Under the pieces are notes generated by a model. The model saw only the letters and a list, made by a program, of their open reading frames with translations. It ran no database searches and was not told the origin of the DNA. Shown in pieces: positions 34,016 through 42,924 of a stretch of DNA of 56,706 nt. The translations under genes were made by a program, and so were the position numbers. The stretch's first letter is position 1. The number at the start of each line of letters is the position of its first letter. The stretch comes from SURF-13 sp041695325 (GTDB taxonomy: Bacteria > Pseudomonadota > Gammaproteobacteria > SURF-13): NCBI GenBank assembly GCA_041695325.1, contig JBGFRC010000003.1, positions 1 to 56,706 of the forward strand, written 5' to 3'.

Positions 34016-35242
34016 ATGCCGACCTGTATGTTTAATGCGCACACGTTGCAGTTGGTCAGACAATGCCGCCTGGAGCTGGCGTTGAGCGCGGTGATCATCG
34101 CGCTGGGCGCAATGTCCGGCTCGCGGACGGTGTGTTTGCTGAGCCTGGCGGCGATGACCTCCCTGTGGTGGTTAGGCGCGTTGCGCCGCGCGCAACGCGA
34201 ACGGCTTGAGGCCGCAAGGCGCGACGAGGAAGTGAGCGCCATGACGTGGGAATGCGAGACCGCATTCCAGCATGTATTGTCCGGGATCGAACAGCAAGTT
34301 GGGCAAGTGCGCGGCGAGCTGGAGCAAATTCAAAAACTCATCCACCAGGCAACCGGCGGCCTGACGGAAAACTTCACCAGTCTGGAGACGGCGACGCGCG
34401 AAGAAGCAGAGACCGTGCGTTCCCTGATCGAGAACATGTCGGCCGGCGCGCCGCAAGACACCAGGCGCATCAGCTTCCAGAGTTTCTCCAGCGAAACCAG
34501 CAAGATCCTCGACTTTTTCGTGCAGAGCATCCTGGCAGTGAGCAAGAACAGCATGGTTCTGGTGGACCGTCTGGATGACATGGTGAGCCAGACCGACATG
34601 ATCGGCGCCATGCTGCATGACATCAAGGAGATCACGGATCAAACCAACCTGCTTGCCCTGAATGCGGCCATCGAGGCCGCGCGCGCGGGCGGCGCGGGGC
34701 GCGGCTTCGCGGTGGTGGCGGACGAGGTGCGTAAATTGTCGCGCAAGACCAACGGTTTCAGCGAGCAGATTTTTAAAGTAGTCAGAAAGACCCAGAAGGC
34801 AATGAAGGAAGCAAGCCAGATTGCCGAAGTCATGGCGACGCGCGACATGAATATCGCGCTCAACGCCAAGCAGCGCGTGGATGATATGATGGGTAACGTG
34901 GGCGAGATGAACAGAATGGTGTCGGGAAAGCTTGCAGGGGTGGAGGATACGACGCGCAAGATAGGCCAGAAGGTGAGCGAGGCGGTGACCAACTTGCAGT
35001 TTGAGGATATGGTGACCCAATTGATGGATCACATTCAGCGCCGGCTGGACAGCCTAGCGCGGGCCGCGAACGAACTCAATACTGGAGTGGGTGTAAAAGA
35101 GGTGGTGTGCCACAGCGAGCCCTGTCACCGCCTGGCGCACATCGCGCAACGGCTGGCCGAAACGCGCCGCGCTTTAGGAACAAACGCGGAAAAGGCGGTG
35201 CATCAGCACAGCCTGGCGGTGGGCGACGTACAGCTATTTTAG
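34016..35242 (+). CDS. Short membrane-anchored methyl-accepting-type receptor without a sensor domain
   Basis: A 408-residue protein with two adjacent membrane helices near the N-terminus (about 20-35 and 40-56). There is almost no periplasmic loop, so no external ligand domain. A coiled-coil signalling region follows with the receptor tip EITDQTNLLALNAAIEAARAG (about 203-223) and FAVVADEVRKLSRKT. The C-terminal portion (LQFEDMVTQLMDHIQRRLD) is typical of a receptor subgroup found beside flagellar/che genes. No xWxxF tether is present. The input may come from the membrane, the cytosol or the STAS/HsbR-like neighbours. ATG 34016 or 34028 could be the start. The STAS gene follows after 9 bp. 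Confidence 0.88.
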   Translation: MPTCMFNAHTLQLVRQCRLELALSAVIIALGAMSGSRTVCLLSLAAMTSLWWLGALRRAQRERLEAARRDEEVSAMTWECETAFQHVLSGIEQQVGQVRGELEQIQKLIHQATGGLTENFTSLETATREEAETVRSLIENMSAGAPQDTRRISFQSFSSETSKILDFFVQSILAVSKNSMVLVDRLDDMVSQTDMIGAMLHDIKEITDQTNLLALNAAIEAARAGGAGRGFAVVADEVRKLSRKTNGFSEQIFKVVRKTQKAMKEASQIAEVMATRDMNIALNAKQRVDDMMGNVGEMNRMVSGKLAGVEDTTRKIGQKVSEAVTNLQFEDMVTQLMDHIQRRLDSLARAANELNTGVGVKEVVCHSEPCHRLAHIAQRLAETRRALGTNAEKAVHQHSLAVGDVQLF

Positions 35243-35251
35243 GAGGACGGT

Positions 35252-35590
35252 ATGGGAGCATCGAGTCGGCAACACATAGACGCTGCGCAGCAGGTATCCA
35301 CGCTGCGCAGCGGCGACGATCTGATTATAAAAGTGGATGGACATTTCGGTTTTTCCGTACATAAGGAGTTCCGCTCCGCGTACGAAGAGGCCTTGAAAAA
35401 CGCCCCACCACGGAGATACGTGATTGATCTCAAACTGACGGATTATATGGACAGTTCCGCCCTGGGGATGCTGCTGGTGATGCGCGACCACGTCGGAGAG
35501 CAGGCCGAGATAAGCCTGGTTAACGCAAACAGCGAAATAAGAAGCATCCTGGATATCTCTAATTTCCACAAGATTTTTAATGTCGCCTGA
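35252..35590 (+). CDS. HsbA-like anti-sigma-factor antagonist (STAS)
   Basis: The 112-residue single STAS domain has the classical phosphosite D67-S68-S69-A-L-G (YMDSSALGMLLVM), so S68 is the predicted phosphorylated serine. In Pseudomonas the equivalent HsbA is phosphorylated and dephosphorylated by HsbR and then binds the anti-sigma factor FlgM or a diguanylate cyclase. In Shewanella the related CrsA acts on RpoS. ATG 35252 follows TAGGAGGACGGT. The HsbR-like switch protein is the next gene. The FlgM link is inferred from these relatives. Confidence 0.88.
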   Translation: MGASSRQHIDAAQQVSTLRSGDDLIIKVDGHFGFSVHKEFRSAYEEALKNAPPRRYVIDLKLTDYMDSSALGMLLVMRDHVGEQAEISLVNANSEIRSILDISNFHKIFNVA

Positions 35591-35657
35591 TCCAGGAAAA
35601 CCGGCGGACGCCAATGTCGGCTCCGCGCCAAACTGTCGTATTTCAGGCGGCGCCCCC

Positions 35658-37337
35658 ATGAAGATTCTGATCGTCGAGGACGACCGCCTGAGCCGCACCG
35701 AGCTTAGCGCCATCCTGCGCAAGATGGGGCATGAGGTGGTTCCGGCCCATAATGGGTCCGAGGCGCTGGAACTGTTCCCCCGGGAGAACCCGGGGTTGGT
35801 CTTTATGGACGTGCTCATGCCGATGATGGACGGGTATGCCTGCGCGGCACAAATTAAAAAGCAATGCGGAAAAAGGTTTGTACCCATTATTTTCCTGACT
35901 TCGTTGACGGACGAAGTGGATCTGGTGCGCTGCGTGCAAAGCGGCGGCGACGATTTTCTCTCCAAGCCCTATAACCACGTCCTGATCGGCGCCAAGATTG
36001 AGGCCATGCAGCGCATACGCGCCCTGCATGAAAAAATAATGATTCAGGCACAAGCGCTGCAAAAGCATAATGCGCAATTGGAATACGAAATGCGGATCGC
36101 CAGCCATGTATTCAATACCGTGACGGCACGCCAATCCAATACCGTCTCTTATCTGCAAGGCTGGACACAGCCGTTGGCGAACGTGAGCGGCGACCTTATT
36201 CTGCATGCGCAATGCCCAAGTGGACAGTTGCACGTGCTGCTGGGCGACTTTACCGGGCATGGCCTGTCCGCCGCGATTGGCGCGGTGCCGGTGTCGGGTA
36301 TTTTTTACGCCATGACCGCGAAGGGTTTCGATATTGGAGACATCGTCACCGAGATAAACCGTAAGCTGCACCGCTTTCTTCCGGTCGGCCATTTCTGCGC
36401 CGCCACCCTCATTAGCCTTGACCCGTTGCACGACAAGATGGAGATATGGAACGGCGGCATGCCGCCGGTGGTGGCGCTGAACAGCGAAGGCGCGGTGGTA
36501 ACGCGTATCGCATCCAGTCATCTTCCGCTGGGCGTGGCGCCCGCGCAGAAATTCAGCGCGAAATCCAAGGTGCTTGTCCTGAGCGAAGTACACACCTTGT
36601 TATTATGCAGTGACGGGCTGATTGAATCACGCAACGCCTCAGGCGAGCGCTTTGACCTGGATGCCCATGTGGAACGCGCGCGGCGTTCCCCGTCCGGCAA
36701 TGTCGCAGTGTTTGATGCGACCAAAAACGGTTTTGAGCGATTTATGGATAAACAGGCGGCGCTGGACGACATTTCCCTGCTTGTTGTGTGTTGTCATGAA
36801 TATTGCGGCGGAGTGAGTGAGGCATCGAACCATGAGGGTGCGCATGCTCAGGCAAACGAATGGGCCATCGAGATCAAGCTGGACGCGGGCGCGCTCAAAA
36901 AGACCGATCCGCTGCCCGCTCTGCTGCAATGGATGACGCAAACCCGCCTGCCGGAGCGGCCTCGCGCGCAAGTCTATACCGTGCTTACCGAGCTGGTGAA
37001 TAACGCCGTGGAGCATGGCCTGTTGCAGATGGACTCCTCCTGGAAAAGCCAGAGTGACGGTTTTGAAAAATATTATGAAGAGCGTAACGCCCGGCTGCAT
37101 AACCTTGCATCCGGATATCTGCGCATTCGACTTGAACAGTGGCCGGTAGTGGGCGGAAGAGCAATAAAAATATGCGTCGAGGATTCCGGAGCCGGTTTTA
37201 ACGTGGGAGGGGTTGTTTCCGCGCTGGGATCAGGGAGCAAGCTCTATGGCCGCGGTATCGCGCTGGCGCGGAAACTTACCACGAGACTCGAGTACGCCGA
37301 TTGCGGCAATAAAGTAGAGGCTGAATACCATGGGTGA
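35658..37337 (+). CDS. HsbR-like response regulator with PP2C phosphatase and HATPase kinase domains
   Basis: Partner-switch controller with opposing activities on the neighbouring STAS protein. From M35658 the 559-residue protein has REC (E7-D8-D9, phospho-acceptor D51, KPY Lys near 102) and a coiled-coil linker. A SpoIIE/RsbU-type PP2C domain follows (metal Asp in VSGDL and LLGDFTGHG, then GGMPP and CSDGLIE). The C-terminal RsbW-type HATPase has VLTELVNNAVEHG, VEDSGAGF and GRGIAL. The domain order is that of Pseudomonas HsbR. An ATG at 35580 overlapping the STAS stop is in frame but adds 26 unconserved residues; neither start has a good ribosome site. It overlaps the hybrid kinase GTG by 4 bp. 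Confidence 0.9.
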   Translation: MKILIVEDDRLSRTELSAILRKMGHEVVPAHNGSEALELFPRENPGLVFMDVLMPMMDGYACAAQIKKQCGKRFVPIIFLTSLTDEVDLVRCVQSGGDDFLSKPYNHVLIGAKIEAMQRIRALHEKIMIQAQALQKHNAQLEYEMRIASHVFNTVTARQSNTVSYLQGWTQPLANVSGDLILHAQCPSGQLHVLLGDFTGHGLSAAIGAVPVSGIFYAMTAKGFDIGDIVTEINRKLHRFLPVGHFCAATLISLDPLHDKMEIWNGGMPPVVALNSEGAVVTRIASSHLPLGVAPAQKFSAKSKVLVLSEVHTLLLCSDGLIESRNASGERFDLDAHVERARRSPSGNVAVFDATKNGFERFMDKQAALDDISLLVVCCHEYCGGVSEASNHEGAHAQANEWAIEIKLDAGALKKTDPLPALLQWMTQTRLPERPRAQVYTVLTELVNNAVEHGLLQMDSSWKSQSDGFEKYYEERNARLHNLASGYLRIRLEQWPVVGGRAIKICVEDSGAGFNVGGVVSALGSGSKLYGRGIALARKLTTRLEYADCGNKVEAEYHG

Positions 37338-40300
37338 TCCCGCCCCTTTGGAGTACCTTGTGTCTCATTCAAGGAGACGGGGGAACAGACCGGCTCAGAC
37401 AACACAGCCGCTTTACAATGAATCATTACGGATATCCACCCATGCCCGGTAAGTTACATGACGCCACTTTGCTCATTGTCAATGACGATGAAGGTACATT
37501 GCGATTATTAAAGGGCGCCTTGCAGCAACAGGGGTTTGCTCATCTGCATGTGGCGCACAATGCGCGTGACGCCATTCAGCAGTTGAACAGTCGCGCGGTG
37601 GATATGCTCATCACGGATATCCACATGCCTGGTATTGACGGCTGGCGGCTGGCGCACATGGTGCGATCGGGAATTTTCAAATGCGCCAGCGCCATTCCAA
37701 TCATGCTCGTCTCCGCAACCTATACTGAGCAGATCGCACGGGTTACCATGCGCGAATTCGGCATTATCCGCTTTTTTGCTCTCGCCCCTGGTCAGGATTT
37801 GGACGAGTTCACCGCTGGCGTGGCGGAATGCCTGAGTGACAAGAATCAAGGATTGCACAAACCGGCGCTGCTCATCGTTGAGGACGATCCCGATACGGCG
37901 CAACTCGCGCGCAGAATGCTGGAATGCCGCTTCAGGGTCGAAATTGCCATGGACGGCGAGGCGGGGCTGGAGTCCTGGCGCGCGCGCCGGCATGACTTGG
38001 TGCTGCTTGATGTGATGCTGCCCAAGCGTTCCGGCGCCGAGGTGTTGTGCGATATTTTTAAAGAATCCCCCGTTCAGGCGGTGGTCATCATGACGGCCAA
38101 TGCGCCGGCAGAACTGACCGAGGCCGTAATGCTGAGCGGCGCCACTGACTTCATCTCCAAACCGTTCGAGGCCGAACCGCTGCGTCGCATGTGCGAGACC
38201 GCGCTGCGCCGTCATGATCTGATACTCATCAACGAGGAAGGCGCGCTGCGCCAGAGGGCGATGAGGCGGATGCTGGCAGAACTGCAAAACCAGAAATTCG
38301 CTCTGGATCAACACTGCATCGTAACCATCTCGGATGCACAAGGCCGCCTTACCTATGTAAACGACAAATTCATCGAGATCAGCCAATACAGCCGCGAGGA
38401 AATACTGGGTCAGGATGAGCGTATTATCCACTCCGGTCATCATTCTCAATCTTTTTTCAAGGAGATGCGGGGCACTCTGCTGGCGAGGAAGGTTTGGCGC
38501 GGTGAAATCTGCAATCGCAAAAAGGACGGCGGCCTGTATTGGACGGATGCCACGCTGGTGCCGTTTCTGGGCGCGGAAGGCGGGCACTATCAATACTTTG
38601 GTATCTATACCGACATTACGGAACGCAAGCAGGCGGAGGCGGCGCTGATCGAGGCGCGTGATCATGCGCTGGAGGCGGCCAGGCTTAAATCGGAATTCCT
38701 CGCTACCGTGAGCCACGAGATACGCACGCCGATGAACGCCATTCTGGGTATGACCGAGTTGCTGCAAGATACGGCCCTGAACGCCGAGCAGAGCGATTGT
38801 GTCGGCGCCCTGCGCCAGTCGGGTGAGAACCTGCTGCGCATCATCAGTGACGTCCTGGATTTTTCCAAAATCGAAGCGGGCAAGCTGCATATCGAGCGCG
38901 TGGATTTCCGTCTGCTGGAGGTGATCGAGTCGGTGCTCGATGCGCTTACGCCGGGCGCCCGCCAGAAGCGGATTTCGCTCATGTCCTATGTCGCGCCGGA
39001 GATTCCTCCGGTATTGCAGGGCGATCCGGGCCGCATCCGCCAGGTGCTCATCAATCTGGTGGGCAACGCCATCAAGTTTACCGCGCAGGGCAGTGTAACC
39101 GTAGGGGCGGCCTTGGATCTGGGTGACGATACGCAGAGTACGGTTCGTATTTCCGTTACCGACACCGGAATAGGCATCACCGAGCAGGCCGGTAAAAAAT
39201 TGTTCCAGCCCTTTACCCAGGCGGATGGTTCCACCACACGCAAATACGGTGGCACCGGACTCGGCCTGTCCATCTGCAAGAATCTGGTGAACATGATGGG
39301 CGGCGAGATCGGTTTTGAGAGTAGAGCCGGCAAGGGCTCCACCTTCTGGTTCACCATCTCGTTTATGCACGGTGCGATACGGGATGAAGCCTTGCCCGGT
39401 GGTGCAGACGCCCACCTTGGGCACACCGGCTCTGCCGGGTTAAGCAAATTACGCGTACTGATCGTGGACGACAGCCCCACCCAATGCGAAGCGCTATATC
39501 TTAATCTACTGTCGTGGGGGATACACGCCGAGCGCGCCGGATCGGGCGAGCAGGCGCTCGCTATGTTGCACGCAGCGCAGCAACCTTATGATCTGGTCAT
39601 CATTGACCGCATGATGCCCGGTATGGACGGTTATCAATTAGCGCGTGCCATACGTGAAGACAGGCGGTTCGCCGCCTTTAAACTTGTCATGTTGACTGCA
39701 TTCGAGGAACGGCAAGATGGGGAACGGGCTCTACAGGAAGGTTTCTCGGCCTATCTCACCAAACCGATCAAGCAATCGCAGCTTTTCAACTGTCTGATGG
39801 AGATCATGGATGGTAGGAATGAAACCGGCAAGGCGCACGAGCTGGTGACACAAGCTCCCGCCGCCGGCGCCCCAACGGAGGCTGCGCCCTCGCCACACCT
39901 GTTGCTGGTGGCGGAAGACAACGCAGTCAACCAGAAGCTGGCGTTGATGCAATTGAAAAAACTTGGCTACCGGGCGCACGTTGCGGAAAACGGCCGCGCC
40001 GTGCTGGCGGCTATGCAGTCCATACGCTACGACATGGTGCTCATGGACTGCCAGATGCCTGAAATGGACGGCTATGAAACCACGCGCTCGATCCGCTCCG
40101 CCGAACGCGGCACGCGCATCCCGATTATCGCCATGACCGCGAACGCCGTGCAAGGCGACAAGGAGCGCTGCCTGGAGGCGGGCATGGATGATTACCTGGC
40201 CAAACCTATCGCCATCGAGGCATTGCGCCAGAAGCTTGCATACTGGCTTAATGAGCCCGGCGCCGGCGCGCAAGAACAGGCGGACAAGACAAGCGAACGC

Positions 40301-40762
40301 ATGGCGGTGATTGACCAGAAAACGATAGGCAAACTGTGCAAGCTCCAGCAGCTAGGAGAACCGGATATCGTCGCGGAGCTGATCGGCATCTATCTAAACG
40401 ACGCGCCCGTTCTGTTAAAGCGCGCGCGCGAGGCGCTTGCGGGCAATGATGAGAGTACACTGCGCCGCGCCGCGCACAGCCTGAAATCCACCAGCGCCAA
40501 TCTGGGTGCGATACGGCTCTCCGCGCTGTGCAAGGAACTGGAGGAGATGGCCCGCCGCGCTGATTTACAAAACGCCCCCGCCGTATTTTCGGAGATCAAC
40601 GCTGAATATCAACGCGTGACGCAGGCGCTGAATGAGGTGCTCGCGCCCGCTCAGGTTGAGCCGCCCCTGGGTAGGGTATTGAAAAACCCGTTTTTCAATA
40701 CACCGTCAGGCGAGGCTGTTGCCCAGGCCGGTGAGCGGCGCCACCAGCAGCATCAGCAATAG
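37334..40762 (+). CDS. Hybrid sensor kinase REC-REC-PAS-HisKA-HATPase-REC-REC-Hpt
   Basis: A cytosolic phosphorelay hub of 1142 residues. REC1 (about 44-165) has D95, but its conserved Lys is replaced (FFALAPG). REC2 has D226 and Lys in ISKPF. A PAS domain follows (about 325-432), then HisKA H461 (VSHEIRTPMN) and HATPase (NLVGNAIKF, DTGIGI, GTGLGLSI). REC3 has D758 and REC4 has D905, and the Hpt domain has H1048 (AAHSLKSTSANLG). In Pseudomonas, separate hybrid kinases feed HptB, which phosphorylates HsbR; here kinase and Hpt are one chain beside the HsbR-like gene, so it probably serves it. The GTG overlaps the previous stop (GTGA); ATGs at 37418 and 37442 are alternatives. The last 19 codons overlap yggT. 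Confidence 0.9.
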   Translation: MIPPLWSTLCLIQGDGGTDRLRQHSRFTMNHYGYPPMPGKLHDATLLIVNDDEGTLRLLKGALQQQGFAHLHVAHNARDAIQQLNSRAVDMLITDIHMPGIDGWRLAHMVRSGIFKCASAIPIMLVSATYTEQIARVTMREFGIIRFFALAPGQDLDEFTAGVAECLSDKNQGLHKPALLIVEDDPDTAQLARRMLECRFRVEIAMDGEAGLESWRARRHDLVLLDVMLPKRSGAEVLCDIFKESPVQAVVIMTANAPAELTEAVMLSGATDFISKPFEAEPLRRMCETALRRHDLILINEEGALRQRAMRRMLAELQNQKFALDQHCIVTISDAQGRLTYVNDKFIEISQYSREEILGQDERIIHSGHHSQSFFKEMRGTLLARKVWRGEICNRKKDGGLYWTDATLVPFLGAEGGHYQYFGIYTDITERKQAEAALIEARDHALEAARLKSEFLATVSHEIRTPMNAILGMTELLQDTALNAEQSDCVGALRQSGENLLRIISDVLDFSKIEAGKLHIERVDFRLLEVIESVLDALTPGARQKRISLMSYVAPEIPPVLQGDPGRIRQVLINLVGNAIKFTAQGSVTVGAALDLGDDTQSTVRISVTDTGIGITEQAGKKLFQPFTQADGSTTRKYGGTGLGLSICKNLVNMMGGEIGFESRAGKGSTFWFTISFMHGAIRDEALPGGADAHLGHTGSAGLSKLRVLIVDDSPTQCEALYLNLLSWGIHAERAGSGEQALAMLHAAQQPYDLVIIDRMMPGMDGYQLARAIREDRRFAAFKLVMLTAFEERQDGERALQEGFSAYLTKPIKQSQLFNCLMEIMDGRNETGKAHELVTQAPAAGAPTEAAPSPHLLLVAEDNAVNQKLALMQLKKLGYRAHVAENGRAVLAAMQSIRYDMVLMDCQMPEMDGYETTRSIRSAERGTRIPIIAMTANAVQGDKERCLEAGMDDYLAKPIAIEALRQKLAYWLNEPGAGAQEQADKTSERMAVIDQKTIGKLCKLQQLGEPDIVAELIGIYLNDAPVLLKRAREALAGNDESTLRRAAHSLKSTSANLGAIRLSALCKELEEMARRADLQNAPAVFSEINAEYQRVTQALNEVLAPAQVEPPLGRVLKNPFFNTPSGEAVAQAGERRHQQHQQ
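40676..40701. terminator. Perfect 11-bp hairpin between converging genes
   Basis: GTATTGAAAAA, a CCCG loop and TTTTTCAATAC. It lies within the last codons of the hybrid kinase and 5 bp past the yggT stop. The built-in A5/T5 could act as a bidirectional terminator, though no separate U-tract follows. Confidence 0.55.
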
Positions 40763-41275
40763 CTGCAACGCGATCAATACCGCGACCGGCGAGAAGTCCA
40801 GGCCGGAGATGGGCGGAATATAGCGCCGCGCGGGACGCAACAGCGGTTCGTTGAGGTCGTGCAACAGCGCGCTCAGCGGGTTGTATTCGCCGGGTCTGAC
40901 CCAGCTCAAGATCACCTGTATGATGATTCCCACCAGAAAGATGTAAATCAACAGTTGCAGCAAGCCCGCCAGCGACAGCACCAGCAGTCCCGCCAGGCGC
41001 GGCGTATGTCCCAGCGCGATGGCGGTAAGCTCCAGCTCCGTCATTTTGAGCGCCAGCAGCAACAGCACCGAGGCGAGGTCTATGCCGAACAGACCGGGGA
41101 TGACGCGGCGCAATGGTTTGAGCGGTGGATTGGTGACCTTGACCAGAAATTGCGACAGCGGGTTGTGGAAGTCCGCGCGCACCATTTGCAGCAGCAACCG
41201 CAGCATCACGGCGAGGATATACAGGCCGAATGCGGTTTGAATCAGATACGCCGCGGCCTGACCGAAATAGTTCAT
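40706..41275 (-). CDS. yggT: YggT family membrane protein
   Basis: The 189-residue integral membrane protein contains two YggT repeats. Each has hydrophobic helices followed by the conserved NPLSxxLxxxxxPLLxPxRxxIPxxxGxD pattern: NPLSQFLVKVTNPPLKPLRR near 38-57, and NPLSALLHDLNEPLLRPARR near 133-152. Its precise role is unknown; homologues are linked to osmotic or acid tolerance. It overlaps proC by 4 bp, an arrangement shared with Pseudomonas and Escherichia (yggS-proC-yggT). It converges on and overlaps the hybrid kinase gene by 57 bp. Confidence 0.93.
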   Translation of the reverse strand: MNYFGQAAAYLIQTAFGLYILAVMLRLLLQMVRADFHNPLSQFLVKVTNPPLKPLRRVIPGLFGIDLASVLLLLALKMTELELTAIALGHTPRLAGLLVLSLAGLLQLLIYIFLVGIIIQVILSWVRPGEYNPLSALLHDLNEPLLRPARRYIPPISGLDFSPVAVLIALQLLLMLLVAPLTGLGNSLA

Positions 41276-42102
41276 GTCTCCCCTCCCAATTGTTGCGCAA
41301 GTTCCACCGAGCGTGCCCGCGCCGCCCTGAGCGCGGCCTCGAACAATTCCCGCAACCGCCCCTGTTCCAATAGCTGGATCGCCTGTTCAGTGGTGCCGCC
41401 CCTGGAGGTGACGCGGGCGCGCAATTCGGCGCAGCTTTCATTGCTCTCCAGGGCGATCTTGGCCGCACCGAAGGCGGTCTCCAGCGTCAGCAGGCGCGCG
41501 GTGGCGCGCGGCAGTCCCAGCTTCACCCCGGCTTCCTCCAGCGCCTCCATCACCAGGAAGAAATACGCCGGGCCGCTGCCGGATAGCGCAGTGACGGCGT
41601 CCATGAGCGCCTCGTCCTCCAGCCACACCGTGATGCCCACCGCGCGCAGGATGCTTTCCGCCGCGCTCTTCTGCGCGTCATCGGCGATGGCATTGGCGTA
41701 CAACGCGCTGGCGCCGCTTTGCACCAGGGCGGGGGTGTTGGGCATGGCGCGCACGACGGCGTGCCCCCCGCCCAGCCAGCGATCCAGATCCGCGCTGCGT
41801 ATGCCCGCGGCGATGGAAACCACCAGCGGCCGGCTTTGCAGCGCCCGTGGCGCGAGTTCGACAGCGACCTCTCGTATCGTCTGCGGTTTCACCGCCAGCA
41901 GCCACACCGTTCCGTGTTCTGCCGCCTCCAGGTTGGACTGCGTGGTGTGCACGAAAAAGCCCTCGCGCAGCGCGGCGAGCTTTTCTGCGTCGGGATCGGA
42001 CACCCAGATGCCGTCAGCGGCGTAGCCGTCGGCGATCAGTCCGCCGATGAGGCTCGCCGCCATGTTTCCCCCGCCGATGAAGGCGATGTTTTGCAAGGTC
42101 AT
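41272..42102 (-). CDS. proC: Pyrroline-5-carboxylate reductase
   Basis: NAD(P)H-dependent last step of proline synthesis, in the cytosol. The 276-residue protein has the N-terminal Rossmann motif IAFIGGGNMAASLIGGL (about 6-22) and AVKPQTI near 72-78. The C-terminal signature runs ALSGSGPAYFFLVMEALEEA (about 167-186), then ESNESCAELRARVTSRGGTT. Size and motifs are complete. The gene is followed, with a 4-bp overlap, by yggT. Confidence 0.95.
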   Translation of the reverse strand: MTLQNIAFIGGGNMAASLIGGLIADGYAADGIWVSDPDAEKLAALREGFFVHTTQSNLEAAEHGTVWLLAVKPQTIREVAVELAPRALQSRPLVVSIAAGIRSADLDRWLGGGHAVVRAMPNTPALVQSGASALYANAIADDAQKSAAESILRAVGITVWLEDEALMDAVTALSGSGPAYFFLVMEALEEAGVKLGLPRATARLLTLETAFGAAKIALESNESCAELRARVTSRGGTTEQAIQLLEQGRLRELFEAALRAARARSVELAQQLGGET

Positions 42103-42138
42103 GGCCCTGATTATTTAAGCATAGAGTGTAGCGCATCA

Positions 42139-42162
42139 CGGCCCTCTTTGAAAAAGGGGCCG
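42139..42162. repeat. GC-rich intergenic palindrome
   Basis: CGGCCC-tc-TTT and AAA-ag-GGGCCG pair across a short GA loop, in the proC-yggS gap. It resembles the C-run/G-run palindrome at 9570 (TTTGAAAAAGGGG against TTTGGAAAAGGGGG). Confidence 0.5.
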
Positions 42163-42178
42163 CCCGCAGGGCGTGGGG

Positions 42179-42877
42179 TTAACGCGCGCCGAAAATGGCG
42201 GTGCCCACGCGCACCAAGGTCGCGCCTTCGGCTATCGCCGCTTCCAGATCACCCGACATGCCCATGGACAGGGTGTCAAGATGAAGGCCTTGTGTATTAA
42301 GCTCATGGAACGCCTGTTGCAACCTATGAAACGCCGCACGTTGTTTACTGACATCCCGTGTTGGCGCAGGGAGGGCCATCAACCCGCGCAAGCGCAGGCG
42401 CGGCAGGTGCGCCACCGCGTGCGCCAGCTCCGGCAATTCGTCCAGCGTGGTTCCCGCTTTAGTAGCCTCGCCGCTGACGTTGACTTGCAGGCAAATGTTG
42501 AGCGGTTCCAGATGTACCGGGCGCTGCTCGCTCAGGCGCTGTGCGATGTTCAGGCGGTCAATACTGTGCACCCAGTTAAAATGGGCGGCGATAAGCCGGG
42601 TTTTATTGCTTTGCACCGGGCCGATGAAATGCCATTCAATCCCGCGCCCAGCCAGACGCGGGTCAGTGATTTTGACCAGTGCCTCTTGCGCGTAGTTTTC
42701 CCCGAAGCGGTGCAACCCGGCCGCCAGAGCCGCTGCGATAGCCTCCCCCGGCTGGGATTTGCTTGCCGCGACGATGCCCACCGAAGCGGGCGCACGGCCG
42801 TATGCGGCGCAGGCTCGTGCAATGCGCCGGCGCAGCGCGGCCACGCGCCCGGCGATCAGAGTGGTTGCGCCCCTCAT
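42179..42877 (-). CDS. yggS: Pyridoxal phosphate homeostasis protein YggS
   Basis: The 232-residue TIM-barrel protein of the PLPBP/YggS family carries PLP but has no known catalysis; it buffers PLP and affects amino-acid pools. K40 in AASKSQPGEAI is the Schiff-base lysine. Family motifs HRFGENYAQEAL, IEWHFIGPVQSNK, LQVNVSGEATKAG, LRGLMALP and LSMGMSGDLEAAI are all present. It ends GTAIFGAR. It is divergent from pilT across a 47-bp gap, as in Pseudomonas. Confidence 0.95.
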   Translation of the reverse strand: MRGATTLIAGRVAALRRRIARACAAYGRAPASVGIVAASKSQPGEAIAAALAAGLHRFGENYAQEALVKITDPRLAGRGIEWHFIGPVQSNKTRLIAAHFNWVHSIDRLNIAQRLSEQRPVHLEPLNICLQVNVSGEATKAGTTLDELPELAHAVAHLPRLRLRGLMALPAPTRDVSKQRAAFHRLQQAFHELNTQGLHLDTLSMGMSGDLEAAIAEGATLVRVGTAIFGAR

Positions 42878-42924
42878 GGTTAAGGGTTACCTTAAGTGAG
42901 CTAAAAAATAACCAGGGCTATTCG

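Noticed and set aside
37508..39424. 638-codon minus-strand frame opposite the hybrid kinase
   Set aside because: The plus strand carries clear REC, PAS and kinase motifs throughout; the minus frame shows no recognisable domain or ribosome site.
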